DNA of 64,000 bases from Hydractinia symbiolongicarpus (lineage: Eukaryota > Cnidaria > Hydrozoa > Anthoathecata > Hydractiniidae): contig NC_079884.1 in assembly GCF_029227915.1 (NCBI RefSeq), positions 21,514,001-21,578,000 on the forward strand, in the 5' to 3' direction. The notes below the pieces were generated by a model. That model was not told the DNA's origin, made no database searches, and worked only from the letters and a program-made list of their open reading frames with translations. Of this stretch, positions 20,946-33,000 are shown piece after piece. Both the position numbers and the translations under genes were made by a program. Position 1 is the first letter of the stretch; the number at the start of each line of letters is the position of its first letter.

Positions 20946-22364
20946 TTAAACAATGTCAATGTCGCTATCTCCGTCCGAGTCTTCGTCGATAACATGAAAG
21001 GACTCATAGCTTTCATTTACATCACAATCGTAAATTTCAAATGGGTTGTCAGAAGATTGGTCTTCTTCCAATGCCTCAGTTGCTTTTTTCATTAAGGTAG
21101 CACCAGATGAACAGGACGATCCTTCTTTAAAACAATGGATTTGTCCATCCTCTGATCCATCAAGAGCTAAATTTAAACCACACGACTTGAAAGATTTGAT
21201 AATCATTTCCGTGCTCAAGCCATTCCATGCGTCTAAAACCCATTGCACTAGCTTTCGTCGCGATGGAGGTTTCTGGTTTCCTCCTTTTGTGAACTGTTGA
21301 ACACCTTCAACCATCCATTCGTTATAAAGATCGATCATCCGACTCTTAAATGGTTTATTCCATGAGACATCTGGTGCCTGTATATATTTAGTGCAGCCAC
21401 CGGGAATTATGACATTCTCAATTCTGCCTTTTGACAATTCTTGTTTCACGGAATCCATCATGTGGCATTCAAATGAATCCCAAGCTAACAAGCGTCGATT
21501 AAAGGAAAACTTTCCTAAAACTGTTTGCACATAGTGTAAGGTGAGTTCCTCGTTCATCCATGCATTTTTTGAGGACACAACTACGCATTTATTTTTGAAT
21601 TCAGTATTTAGTTCTTTGCATTCGCGTTTTGCACCACCAAAAACAATAAATGGTTTAAATTTACTTCCGTCTGCCTTTGCTGTCAAGCATACAGAAATTC
21701 TGACCTTTTCATGACCAGTCGATTTAAGCATAATTTTTCGTTCGCCACGCTGTGACACCGTTGTAGGTGCTGTCATATCCGCCCAAACAGCAGTCTCGTC
21801 CATTGCAAGAATCAAACCAGCGTTGAATTGGTATTTCCTTGACATTCGGCGGACATGTACTACATACTGCACCAACCTGTCCACAAGATACGCTGGATCC
21901 TTTTGAACTGTTGTCGTTCTACGACGTAATGAAAGACAATTTCGTTTCATGAACTTTTCCAACCAACCTCGACTAGCCTGGAAACTATTTTTTGCAACAG
22001 TGTCCTCTCCAGCTTTTTCATCGTGCATTGCTTTTGCTTTTCTCATTATCAGTTTTCTCGAAACACGCAAAGAATTAGCTCTCCTATCATGTATCCATTC
22101 GAGCAGATCTTCTTCTAAATCAAGATTCTTGATTTTGCAACCTCCTCCTTCTAGTTTGAATCTTTTCGCTGCTCCTTGTTTCAACTTCTCCACATTAGCT
22201 CTCCATTCTCTTACTCTTTTTTCATCGACACCGTACTTTCTTCCTGCTTCGCGATTTGATGTACTAATTGCGTGATCAACAACTGTTGTCTTAAATTCAA
22301 AGGTAAAGCTTCTTCTTTTTTCCCCTTTATGGGATATTAACTGCTTCTCCTCGTTGTGCGACAT
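20946..22364 (-). CDS. pogo-like DDD transposase (Brinker HTH + CENP-B HTH + DDE_1)
   Basis: The enzyme would cut and paste its own element at TA sites in the nucleus. The frame has an ATG at 22362-22364 and 472 codons without a break. Residues 19-60 form a Brinker-type DNA-binding region (RRSFTFEFKTTVV, then REAGRKYGVDEKRVREW). Residues 80-155 form a CENP-B/Tc5-type second HTH, ending RGWLEKFMKRN. The catalytic core has D189 in AMDETAVWADM, D296 in LLAWDSFECHM and D332 in QAPDVSWNKPFK. The last two acidic residues are 36 apart, within the pogo range. The C-terminus is acidic (DEDSDGDSDIDIV). POGK/Tigger-like host proteins share this layout, but location inside a repeat-flanked unit with a partner gene favours a transposon gene. 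It looks potentially active. Confidence 0.9.
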   Translation of the reverse strand: MSHNEEKQLISHKGEKRRSFTFEFKTTVVDHAISTSNREAGRKYGVDEKRVREWRANVEKLKQGAAKRFKLEGGGCKIKNLDLEEDLLEWIHDRRANSLRVSRKLIMRKAKAMHDEKAGEDTVAKNSFQASRGWLEKFMKRNCLSLRRRTTTVQKDPAYLVDRLVQYVVHVRRMSRKYQFNAGLILAMDETAVWADMTAPTTVSQRGERKIMLKSTGHEKVRISVCLTAKADGSKFKPFIVFGGAKRECKELNTEFKNKCVVVSSKNAWMNEELTLHYVQTVLGKFSFNRRLLAWDSFECHMMDSVKQELSKGRIENVIIPGGCTKYIQAPDVSWNKPFKSRMIDLYNEWMVEGVQQFTKGGNQKPPSRRKLVQWVLDAWNGLSTEMIIKSFKSCGLNLALDGSEDGQIHCFKEGSSCSSGATLMKKATEALEEDQSSDNPFEIYDCDVNESYESFHVIDEDSDGDSDIDIV

Positions 22365-22608
22365 TTTTCTAATGAACTTTCACTTACAAACATAAAAGTG
22401 TGTAAGGTTGATATATACAGATTGGGAGCAATTATCTTGTAGTATTGTTTACTGGTGTCAACTTTTTCTTTAAACACTATTAACAATCCAAGGGAGTGTT
22501 ATTTTCGACGAGATCAAAAGCGCGGAAAATGATTTTGAATAGAATTTTTTCTCTATAAGAAAAAGTTCTATTTTTATCAATCGTTGATTGCACGCTCATA
22601 CCAAATAT
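22365..22608. promoter_or_regulatory. divergent spacer between the two transposon genes
   Basis: A 244-bp AT-rich spacer separates the transposase ATG (minus) from the first ATG of the HIRAN-like gene (plus). It should hold both promoters. No clear TATA box or operator can be defined by eye. Confidence 0.4.
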
Positions 22609-23115
22609 ATGATAGCTACACGTGGAAGTCAGAGATTTGAGAAGAACATGGCTCGAGTGATTCCTAAAACATTTGAAATGTATTTCATCATTAAATTCTC
22701 TACAAATATTCGCGGACATCATGTTTATAAAAATATATGGACACCCATTATAGGAGAATCTTTGGTTTGCAAAGAAGACAAGAGAGTAGAGGCTCAAGAA
22801 CTGGACAAGAATGCAATTAGAACGTACAAACTCATGGACGGCAACGAAACCTTAGTGGGACATTTGCCAATAGAGTTGTCAAAGCTGATATCGTTTTTTA
22901 TTGAAATTGGAGATAATCATGTAAATGCGACAGTTACTGGGAAACGAAAACGAGAGATTGGTTTGAGTGTACCTGCAAAGTTCATTTGTTTTACATCTAG
23001 CAAAAGTTATGCTAAAATTCTTCACGGTGAACTGTTAAAGCGTAAAACTAAATATTCGTATTTGTCATTAGATGTAGAAGAATTTTGTGAAAGAAAACAG
23101 ATCAAATTCATATAA
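22609..23115 (+). CDS. HIRAN-like accessory protein of the transposon
   Basis: The first ATG at 22609 opens MIATRGSQRFEKN; a second ATG at 22648 opens MARVIPKTFEMYF and may be the real start. The protein of about 155-168 residues has the hallmarks of a HIRAN-like fold: a VYKNIWTPIIGESLVC strand, then KLMDGNETLVGHLPIELSK and FFIEIGDNHVNATVTGKRK. In HIRAN proteins the same order appears as a G-L-x-C/L-R-E pattern, a G-x-(V/L)-G-(H/Y)-(L/V)-P strand and a closing strand. HIRAN domains of HLTF-type proteins bind 3' single-stranded DNA ends. A role with transposon ends or host repair is inference from that. The typical acidic and NP(Y/F)D residues are weak here. No catalytic motif is visible. Confidence 0.65.
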   Translation: MIATRGSQRFEKNMARVIPKTFEMYFIIKFSTNIRGHHVYKNIWTPIIGESLVCKEDKRVEAQELDKNAIRTYKLMDGNETLVGHLPIELSKLISFFIEIGDNHVNATVTGKRKREIGLSVPAKFICFTSSKSYAKILHGELLKRKTKYSYLSLDVEEFCERKQIKFI

Positions 23116-23164
23116 ATACCAACTTTTTTTACTTTCCCTATCAAAATGGTTTTTTTCTAATAAA

Positions 23165-23307
23165 CGCCGCATCTAAGGTGCGGCGTTCTTTGGAGGGCGG
23201 CGTTCTTTAGAGGGCGGCGTTTATTACAAATTTTCATATAGAAGTGCGGCGTTCTTTGGAGGGCGGCGTTCTTTAGAGGACGGCGTTCTTTAGAGGAAAT
23301 ACGGTAC
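23165..23307. repeat. subterminal GCGGCGTTCTTT repeats, right flank
   Basis: At least five GCGGCGTTCTTT or ACGGCGTTCTTT words, spaced by GGAGG or AGAGG, plus one GGCGGCGTTTATTACAAA, as on the left flank. An inverted GCCGCA word at 23166-23171 adds local dyad symmetry. Confidence 0.75.
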
Positions 23308-24339
23308 TTATGTCAAATCTTATCTTACTCTGGGATGGATGAAACTCTTGTAAAATAATAGAGATAACAAAAACAATAGTTTCAATTATATATTTTTTAG
23401 ACTGTTTCTTTACTAATAGTAGAGTCCATCTTCTTTAGAGTGCCTAGGATAGTGAGCTGCCTCTCCGATATACCGAATACTATTATCACAAACAAGCTAT
23501 AGGTAAACCCATGAATTAAAAAATATGGAGATGCTATAACACGAAAAAAATGCAAAGGGTTTAACAGCTGTAAAAAAAATTCTAAAGGGGCTCATAAATC
23601 AATTGCTGCCAGTTAGAGACCTTTCTAATCCTTTTTTTTAGAAAGATAAATTTATTTACAAAAATGTCAATTAGGACAAATATTTATGGTCATAACAATA
23701 AATGGTTATGTAGTTGAAAGTTGAAGAACTATGAAATGTAATACTTTGGGGTTTTTTAAAAAATGTACAATAAACTTTGCTTTTCGTAATTGATGCAGGG
23801 AATTTACTTTCTACCAAGTTTAATGACATGAACACCAATCATTTCTGATCCAAATGACGTCATCGAATTAATCTTCATCTGGAATCTGTTTGTATTTTGA
23901 CTTCATATAAGTGAGCCAATCACCTAAGCATGATTAGTTCCAGATTTATGATCTGGGGACACTTTATCCCCCCTGCCAAAAAAGCTTAAGATGCAATGAC
24001 GCTTCGTCAATTACCTATGTAGCATCGCAGCTACTGCCCCATTTATATTTTTAGAAATATTTTACATATACTTATTTTATTTTTTTATTTTGAAATCTAT
24101 CAAACAACATGTACAATATTTATTTATTAGAAATAATTATAATTTAATTAAAATGTTAAGAAACTAAGGTTAAAGAAAATAAAAATTAATAAAGAAAAAA
24201 CAGTAAAAAGTAAAACTGTATTGTCAAATGCTGAGACACGCGAGACTCTTTGTTTGACTGAATAGAAGAGAAGTGCGCATTTGTGACTAAGTAAAATAAA
24301 ACTTTATATTCTGGCATCTACACAGGCAAGATCAAAATC
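23308..24339. other. no gene recognised
   Basis: AT-rich DNA with poly-A/T runs and short open frames. I see no exon or clear repeat structure. Confidence 0.5.
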
Positions 24340-26093
24340 ATTAACCACCTCTGTGCAACTTGATGTTCAAGGATCTGGAACCTCTAAGGCAAAGCAAAGC
24401 AGATTTCATTATTACGAAAGAGAGTTTACATCTTAGCCAAGTCATTATTTTATCGTATTGTTCGCCGGATTTCTGTGAAATTTTTTCTGCAAGGAACATT
24501 CTTTGCTCATTCCCCCGTTTATGGAAAAGGAAAGTGGGGTGAATGTGCCATGTTTGTTATCTAATACACGCTGATTGTATTTACGTTTCTTTTCAGCTTC
24601 ATGCTCCTTATATATCTTACTAGTTGATGTTTAAATTTGTGATGGGGCATTTACATTGATGAAAGTACATCGAAGTAAGCAGACTGTCCTGGACGCCAAA
24701 AACCCCTGGCTCTTACATCAAGTCTTGCTTCATCGTTATTGACTGGTGAAAGCTTTGGCTCAAATTTTCTCATCATTGCAAACTTTTTGCAACAAATTTG
24801 CTTCGAAATCACGTACGTTGTTATCACGCATAGTCACAAAACCACCTTTTATACAGCACATGGCATGGGGACATTGAAATTATCACCGTACGCACATTTT
24901 GATGGAAGATTTTTTACTGAATGATTTTATCTCAGCGCAAGGGCATCTTAAAACTTTTTTTTTGTAAGATCGAAACCTTGTTTCTTTAATGGTAAAACGT
25001 TAAGCCAGCTTGAGGCACCTCTTTCACTATTCTGTTTCATTGCCCGTATCTCACTCTTCATATCATCCATGATTTGCTCTCGTTGACGTAATAACCGTAG
25101 TTTTTTCCATCTTTAATCACACCGTCCCACTACTTTTTTAGGGTGATAATTTTACCGGCACCAGTTGCATCATCTGCCAGCCATACCTCTTTCACATCTG
25201 CAGCAGACTTTAAACCTCCTTGCAATAACACAGTACTAAAGCATAGAAGGATATCACAAGGTTAACATGTGACAAAATCTCCTTTCCATCCCCAATAATA
25301 AGATGCGATGGACTGCGGTATGTATTGATAAGCACAGTTGCGAATTGCGGACAAATATATTGTATGTTATTTAGTGAAACCTTTCTATTCAAATAGTTAA
25401 AGGCTTTTTTACGTCAACTAAAATAACACCATCACAGCCTTGATGTTCAAAGATTTCAAGCATAGAGTGTATTGCTGCTTTTGCATCACTTTTTAGTCCA
25501 GTTGCTACTTGTAACGGACCAGTAGTTGTTTCGATACCACTTTTTAGTACCCAGATTAACACTTTACCAATAATTCTATGTTTCTCCAATCCCTATGGGT
25601 CAAATACCTGGATTTTTGTCCAACGGAATAAATTTGCAAGCGGCGTAGATACGCTTTTAAAGATTTCGGATCGATGATATCAGTGGCTAATTTGCGATAG
25701 CAGCAATATGTTCGAATAATTGCCGCCCTTTTCGCTTGTATTTATCACTACATAGAATGTTCCTAAATTGTTGATTCAAAATATTGTTTCATTGCCAGCA
25801 TTGTTCACAACGTTGGTAAACACATCACCTGTAAGATTGTTTACAATGAAATTGGATGTTAAATGCTCTCGCTCGGTGAATTTCGGAAAGTTTGATAAAA
25901 TTGCCTGCCTGGTAATTCCAGTTGACATTTCTTCCTCCGGGCATAAGGTTTCAGCGCAGTTGATGTTTTCCACGTCTTCATCATAATCACATACGACATT
26001 AACGTTCAAACTGTTATTAACACGTCTGTTATAATGTCCCTTGAGGCTGTCAAATGTACATATGCAAATACGGCATGTGTGAAGCATAGTCAT
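24340..26093 (-). pseudogene. decayed retroelement: zinc finger-like N-terminus, RT, GFW/RGSR C-terminus
   Basis: On the minus strand the remnant starts at ATG 26091-26093 with MTMLHTCRICICTF, a C2H2-like finger. Stretches in different frames follow: an RT region with GVILVDVKKPL (degraded from a D-x-x-NAF type motif) near 25400, LNRKVSLNNIQYICPQFATV near 25340, and an RT active-site-like VWLADDATGAGK near 25165. Then come DEARLDVRARGFWRPGQSAYFD near 24680, YNQRVLDNKHGTFTPLSFS near 24550 and LLCLRGSR near 24380. I recall this motif order from unclassified retroelement proteins common in corals and hydrozoans. The ARLD...GFW...FDVR segment may be a nuclease domain (inference). Several stops and shifts are present. 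The clade is not established, and there are no visible LTRs. Confidence 0.6.
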
Positions 26094-27716
26094 AAAATCT
26101 TTATAAGAGCAATGTTAAACTTTTCATAAAAAATTCTGATTATCAAGTTTGCAACTGTTGTAGTGTCTGTCTCGCTAGCCGCCACTTCTTATCTGCCATA
26201 TTTGCTTATGTGTTTTCGTAAAGTCTTACACGGCAGCAGTGCCTAGTTCGACATCTAGGAGTTTAGTCAAAATGGCTGCTCACTCATGTGATTTATGTTA
26301 TAAATAAACATCATCAAATGCCACGATTATCAACTTATATTTACCCTCTCTAGATACAACAACTTTGATTTAACTTCCCTTAATACGACGATAAAATAAC
26401 ACAAGTTAACAAGCAGTCTACCATTATGTTGTTCAATAATCAACTGCGCTCGAGCTTTGCACTTAAGATACAAACTTTAACTTCAATTTTGTGTAAACAC
26501 GTTCAACGAGGAAGCAGTCTCCGTGTTATATGTCCGTGTTTCATGGAATGAACATGATACTTATTAACTTTTTCTTAGCAGGTAATGTGTTTACTGTAAT
26601 TTGTTGCAGCGTCACATCGCTTTAACTTGCCAAGTACGTGTAAAACATATATTTATTATATAACACCAGCTCATCGGACTTTGTTATTTGCATCGAAACA
26701 AATGTAATAAACGAGTGTGTCGTAAAAACAACAGAAAGCGCGCTTTTGTTTAAATTATCCTTAGTAAAGTATCCAGCCTTTATAATTTAGTTTTGGTTTG
26801 TTAAGAAATGCTTTCAAATAAAAGGCAAGACAAGTAAACTATTTTTCTTCAGTGTGGACTGGTTTCTTTTATACCATTTAGTCTATTTAAAAATCATTCT
26901 CTCGATGAAAGTTTAAGGATATTCGTTGCGCAGAAAAATATTTTTTTTAGGTTAGCAACTCCTTCATAAAAAATTAATCAAGTTAAACATTAAGCATTGA
27001 TTTATCCCTATTCGGTCCAGGGTTTTTTGAACATAGTATGACCGGGGGCGGGGGGGGGGGTGAATTCGCCCCTTTAATAACTTTCCGTAGGGTTGTTCAA
27101 ATTGAATCAAACTTGGCACACTTTAGTACGTCATAAAAGGAACAAAATGATTCTTCTTGATGAAAAAAAGTTGTGTTGCAAGTTTTAAGTTCTAAGGACA
27201 ATTCTAACAGGAGTTATTATTTTTTCCCCATTATAAGGATTTCATAGGGATTTTTAGGGGTAGTTTCAAGTAATGGCCAATACCAAAGCCTCTAAAAGGT
27301 GTGGGACCTAAAAATTTAGCATGCAGGTGTCTAATAGAAACTCAGTAAGTATCATATAACGAAGCAATAAGACGTTTTTGAAAAAAACGTTTAAGGGGGG
27401 GCGGATTCCGCTTTAGTTTTAGAGAGACCATGATATTTTTTACAATCTTCAAAAATCAAAATGGAATTCTCCATTCTTGTTACGTAGACATCTTATTCAC
27501 TTAAACGACAGTTTTGCTGTTGGGAAATGAGAGTAAACTCTGAAGTTTATTAATTATTTATAATTTACATTTGTGAGTTTATAGAAGAGTTAATATTTTT
27601 TTTTTTTTTGCTGTATCTTTGTGAACACGATTTGAATTGCTAATTGATAGTTATGTTATATATAGTTATTTTTTATCCCTGAAACTCACAGTTTTGTTTT
27701 AGAACGAATATGGAAG
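26094..27716. other. no gene recognised; poly-G run
   Basis: AT-rich DNA. A poly-G tract (about 17 of 18 bases) lies near 27043-27060. A stretch around 27060-27300, with TTGAATCAAACTTGGCAC-like text, resembles dispersed repeat material. No exon is recognised. Confidence 0.45.
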
Positions 27717-30017
27717 ATGGCTATAAGATTGATCGTAACAATTGGTGTACTTCGAATAATATATATAAAGGGTGGTATATATACTCCAGATGATTCATCA
27801 CCTGATGGTGTTATCACAAAATATTTAAAGGGGAAAACTGAAGTAAGCTGTCTGTTGCAGTGTGAAAGGGATGAACAATGTGATAAAACCATGTTTAAAA
27901 TGAAGAATAAACAGAGTAGAAGCGGAGAGTGCTGGTTTGTTAAGGAAGTATCCAATGGTACCAAAGATGAAGTCAAAAAATTGAAACAGGATATATTAAT
28001 TAAGAGTTTTAAAAAGGTATGCAATTTAAAAAAGGATTTTGTATTGCCTTTACATTTTTTGCTTCTTGATTTACCTGGGTTTTTTTAAAAAATAATTTTA
28101 GCTACCTTTTTGTGGTAAGACTCCGTGTTTTTATGGAAGATGCGTAAAAACGGACGATTCTAAACGATACAAGTGCCAATGCAAAGGTAAATTTATTTTT
28201 CTCACACCAAGATCACTTTTAAAAATTGTTATTCTATTTATATCGGTCGTTTAATAAATGATTTTAGACCTCATAAAATATTAGATTTTATACTATCAGT
28301 AATTGGTCAAAAAAATGAGTTGGGAAATTTCTTTCATTTTATACTCAAGTTTACCTTTTCTTAAGATTGGACATTCTCAGCACGTTCTGTTATGCACAAG
28401 CTGTTGATTATTTAAAAGTTTCACACGGCAATGTGGAATTTTTAGCACGTTCAAATTTAAAATAGAAATGGATAAAGCTTAGTGTGATTTAACTGAGGTT
28501 TATAAGTATATAACCTGTAATATCTGACTCCTATTATACCTGAGTTTGTTTGCCTTTTGTAGCCTCCGGGGGAGGCGCAAAGTGCCCGCGGGTCATAATC
28601 TTAAACCATTTATGCTCGGAAATTACGTCATAAATTGTTCTACAAAATAAAATTATCTGGTCCTGATAACTTTAAAATGCTGGTCTGCATTATATAAACC
28701 TGGTGGTATGTAGCCTTGGTATCACAAAAACATTCATTAACATATACAAAACTATTTTAGAAACAAATCAACGCAACAAAACTGTTTTATACTGACTCGG
28801 CGGGAAATTCTAGAAAATTGAAATTTTTTCACCCAAATTTTTTTTCATCGGAATCTGTAAACAAAAGTTAGAAAAATTCACCAAGTTTCAGCATTTAATT
28901 TCATCCACAAAAAAATTGCTGCGGGCACTTTCATCGGTAAAACATAAAGTTAGTAAAAATAGTCGATAAAAAATAAGATCGATAAAAACAAAGTCAGTAA
29001 AACACAAAGTCGGTAAAACATAAAGTCGGTAAAAAATAGTCGGTAAAACATAAAGTCGGTAAAAATAGTCGGTAAAAAATAGTCGGTAAAAAAATAGTCG
29101 GTAAAAAATAAGATCGATAAAAATAAAGGCGGTAAAAAATAGTCGGTAAAACATAAAGTCGGTAAAAAAAGGGTCAGTAAGATCGATAAAAATGGGCGGT
29201 AAAAAACACGGTGAAGAATTTTGAACGGTGAAAAATACTGTGACTGAGACAAAAGAATGTTTTACCTACTTTCTTTACCTAGGTAGCTACACTGCTTTAC
29301 TCATTTATTCTCTGGGTTAGACAAGCGTTTCTCTATGTATTTTAGTTGTGCTTGATTTCTTTGAATACTTGATTCTATTCTTACGAGAAAACGGAAACGG
29401 AAATGTGACATTATTGTTGATCGACAATTTCTGATTTCTTATCAACCTCAGTTTTCATTGGTGAAAGCTTTGACCGTGTCGTTTGACTGTATTATTCGCA
29501 CGCCAACCCAGATAGGGTTACCTTATGAATTTTTACAAAATAATAACAAGATGTTTTATTTTTTGTTGTTGTAGAAAATTGGACGCTATTAAAACAAAAT
29601 GTTTGCTTTGGAGCACGTGCAAACCAATTTGGAAGATTCAAAGTACAACAAGATGCAGTTATGACAGGTATAAAACTGCACCATGTAGGTGGTGTTGGCG
29701 TGACCTGCTACACTGCTGGTGCAGCACCCACAAAATGGGGATGTCTGTCTGAGGGATCAGGATATGTTTGTGTGATCATTTCAGTTGAACGAAACATACT
29801 TTACCCGTCTATGAAATATCATATCTCAAACGGTTACTATGCCGTCCCAGGATACAACGCAAACTCCCCTTATTTAATTTTTAATGCATCATATCACAAG
29901 GTTCATAAAGGACAGGAGTTGAGATTGTACTACGGTGAAGATTTTCATGATTTTACTGTTAACAACAACGGTGGAGAATCTTGCGCTGATATATTTGCAA
30001 CGTTCTGCGATGCATAG
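27717..30017 (+). CDS. secreted PAN/EGF-type protein with cnidarian C-terminal domain, three exons
   Basis: Exons are 27717-28016, 28102-28186 and 29575-30017, all with GT/AG borders and matching phases, giving 275 residues. Exon 1 starts MAIRLIVTIGVLRIIYI, a weak signal-peptide-like start, and carries a PAN/apple-like cysteine set (CLLQCERDEQC, then GECWFVKE). Exon 2 is an EGF-like piece (PFCGKTPCFYGRCV, ending YKCQCKG). Exon 3 holds a domain with CFGARANQFGRFKV, TCYTAGAAPTKWGC, VPGYNANSP, GQELRLYYGEDF and CADIFATFC. I recall this domain from many secreted cnidarian PAN/EGF proteins of unknown function. An AG at 27699-27700 just before the ATG means an upstream exon is possible, with a better signal peptide there. 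A poly(A) signal, AATAAA, is at 30021-30026. Intron 2 contains a GTCGGTAAAA minisatellite. Confidence 0.8.
28935..29210. repeat. GTCGGTAAAA minisatellite in intron 2
   Basis: About 17 GTCGGTAAAA- or GATCGATAAAA-like words follow one another with spacers such as ACATAAA and AATA, so the period is roughly 14-19 bases. On the minus strand it gives a repetitive Tyr/Phe/Leu frame that is only a shadow. Confidence 0.85.
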
Positions 30018-33000
30018 TTAAATAAATTTGGACGCGCATCTTAAACTTTTCCTGTATCCGTTGGCAAGAAAAATTATCGTAAATGTGGAGAATGAAGTTT
30101 ATAAACAGACACGTGCACTATCGAATATCACATGCAGAATTCCACTGGTATTAATTTAAAGCGCATGACTGAAGTGTGCGCATATGGAAACTTTAAAGCG
30201 TGACCATTATTGTATAACATTCTTAGTCTTGAATTTAACTGCATTAAATAATGCTTCATCTTTTGTTGCACTCTGTGGGAGTGAAAGTAATTTCACTAGC
30301 ATGTTGTTGTTGTTGTTGTTGTTTTTAAAAAAAAAAACTAGCCGGGAACCCGGCGTCGTAAGCGTATACAGAGCAACTTATCTTTTCTTTTTTGTTTAAG
30401 AAAGCTGGGATTATGGATGGCTGGGTGAACCAATTTTACAATAGCTGAGGCTGGGAGTCACATGTGGGATGTAACCCTATACAGGATAACTGCTTTTGCA
30501 TCCTTTTAGTTGCTCAGGGGTCACACATAGGTGAAGCAGTTATATATCCATATATATATATATGTTTTCAGAGTAATGTAATGGAACATGTTTAAAAACA
30601 TTTTTTGGATAAGTGATACTTGCTGAGTTCCAGAATTTAGGCTTTTTAGGATAGGTCGATAAGACATTTCGTAGAAAAAAAGAGATTAGACAGAATAATG
30701 GAGAAATATGTACATTTTTTTAACAAAATGATGTGATTAACGGATGTGCACATAGTTGAAAATTTCAGGACATGTGAGGTGTTATGACCTGGCATGACCT
30801 GGCTTAAATATGGTTGAAACACTGCATAATACACTAACATATTACTTTTTGGAAAAGAACTGTCCAATGTTTAAAAAAGAAACACATTATACAACCACAT
30901 ACAACCATATATGCCTGTATACAGTATTTTATACCCTTTCCTGCCAAAAATAGTCGGTCAACAGTTTATAATTTACGGAATAAGTTTTTGTGAATGTCCC
31001 AAAATTGAATTTCGCTTGTCATAACGCTTTCCTAGCAAAAAAGAGCAATCCAACATTTTTTAAATGGCACAATAAAAAGACAACAACGACGGGGTGAACA
31101 TTGTCATAGAGCAATAGTGGCAAAAGTTGAATTCCAAAATTTATATTGAGCCAAACAAAGGTGTGTACCACCTAGCCACAGTTACTCAAGCGTACAGCTG
31201 ATCCAGCTACATTTAAGTGTAAAAAACACAACATAATAAGAAAAATTTGTAATACATAATGAGAAAAATTTTTGGTAGTAAGTATGTTTATATTAGAAAC
31301 ACAAATCTGTCTGTTACTTTCACTTTCTAGCTAAGGGGGGTAAATACCTGGTAGGTGAAGATACACACAAACACAGTTGGCTAGTATAAAGTGCATTATA
31401 CCAAACTAAACTGAAACGCTAGCTAAAGATAGCTACCTCTCCATCGTATCAAGAATTATGCATGTAGCTAAAATCTTCAAATAGATTTGTTTAAGATTTC
31501 TACATGGAATATATACATGGCTATAACAAACAAGATTACAAAATATTAATCTTTACATGTGGAAACACATAAAAATCGTTATTGCCAAAAGAAAAGGGTA
31601 TTAAGATGAAAAAGGGCAAAAAGAAACCATCAAAATGGCTACCGCTACAACAGCAAATGTTTTTATGGGCCACAACTCCATGTAGTACTCATGAATGAAT
31701 ATTTTTCGCTACCCGGCTGCCGTTTTGCGTGACAAGAAAAACTATACTTAAAGAGACTACGAAACGGCTGTTGTTTTTCGACGTTAGTGATTTACACGAA
31801 AGTCGAGCTAATGGCGGTGGAAAGGGTTATGATCACTAAGGACAAAAAAAAAAACTTTAAATAATCTTAAATATTATATTGGAAAACTAAATATAACTGA
31901 AAATGACTGAAGAGTTCTCCACATATTTGGATATCAATGATTTATTTGATATAAGTACTTATCTTGCTTTTAACTCAAACTTTGTAATAAAATAAACTTT
32001 AAATGTTTTGAACTAGCTAGTTAGCTATATCCTTCGAAATTTTGCGTAAAAAATAAGTTTATTGTAGATAAAGCCAGTCTAAGTAACAACAATGACTTCA
32101 AAATTATTTTTAGAGGTATTAATTATCTTCTTAAAGTTAATAACACAGCATCTTTAAAAAAATGCAGCTCCTCGTGTTGTCTTTGTACCCTCGTCAAAAC
32201 AAACTTTCGATTTACTGATATTTTACAAACCGTAGCTTATTTTACCTCCAAAAACAAACGATTTTTTTCCAATTTTCCTTTATATTTTAATTTTTTTTGC
32301 GTTATTGCTGATATGGTTTTGTTTCTTGGTAGGCTTGTGGGAATGAATACCACAACATCGATTATATTAAGTCCGACCTATAATTTGGCCATTTTTTTTG
32401 TTGACAAATCTATGCACATTACGCGTACGTAAAATGATTTTTCAACCACTAAATATTTGAATGGATTTTTTAATTTTTAATTTTAATTATTCGCCATGGT
32501 ATTTTTAAGGATGTCACAGAATGGTGTGTTGAATGGATGAACAAGCAAAATTTACTAAATGTTGATGCGAGACTAATCCAGAGCGTGAAGACAATGTGAA
32601 CCGTTGCTATGAATGAATATATTGAGAGGAGTTACGCTTTTGAAAGGTAAGTTAAAGGAAGCCACTTTTGCGATTTTCGGCCTAAATCGCGAATGTTGTG
32701 TCCTGAGGAATTTTTTGAAAAAAGGCTAATCGCAAAAAGTTTATTCCCTCAAAATATATTAAAAGTTTATTCTCGCAAATTTTTTATTCAATCTGAAATT
32801 TTTTCATGAGATAAAAAAAGAATATAGGACCGTATATTATAAACCGAAATGAAGACTAAAAATATTTACACAGCCACGTGACTTTTATATGTTATGCAGT
32901 GAACAGTGCAATCTGCATAACGCACGGAACTGCAGAGTTTACCGAACAGTGTTATATAATAATTACACGCTTATTTATTTCAAGACCTTCTTGAACATAT

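Larger units (their letters stand above)
20784..23307. mobile_element. pogo-like DNA transposon with two divergent genes
   Basis: The element appears to run from TACCGCGGCGTTC at about 20785 to ...GAAATACGGTA at about 23307. The shared terminal TACCG is inverted, and the TA at each end fits the TA target of pogo/Tc1 elements. Each flank carries subterminal GCGGCGTTCTTT repeats. Inside are an uninterrupted DDD transposase on the minus strand and an uninterrupted HIRAN-like gene on the plus strand, diverging from a 244-bp spacer. The exact termini need comparison with other copies, because the terminal inverted repeats are short. Confidence 0.7.

Noticed and set aside
28888-29252. Minus-strand frames rich in YRLFFTDYF repeats
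   Set aside because: They are translations of the GTCGGTAAAA minisatellite in intron 2 of the PAN/EGF gene.
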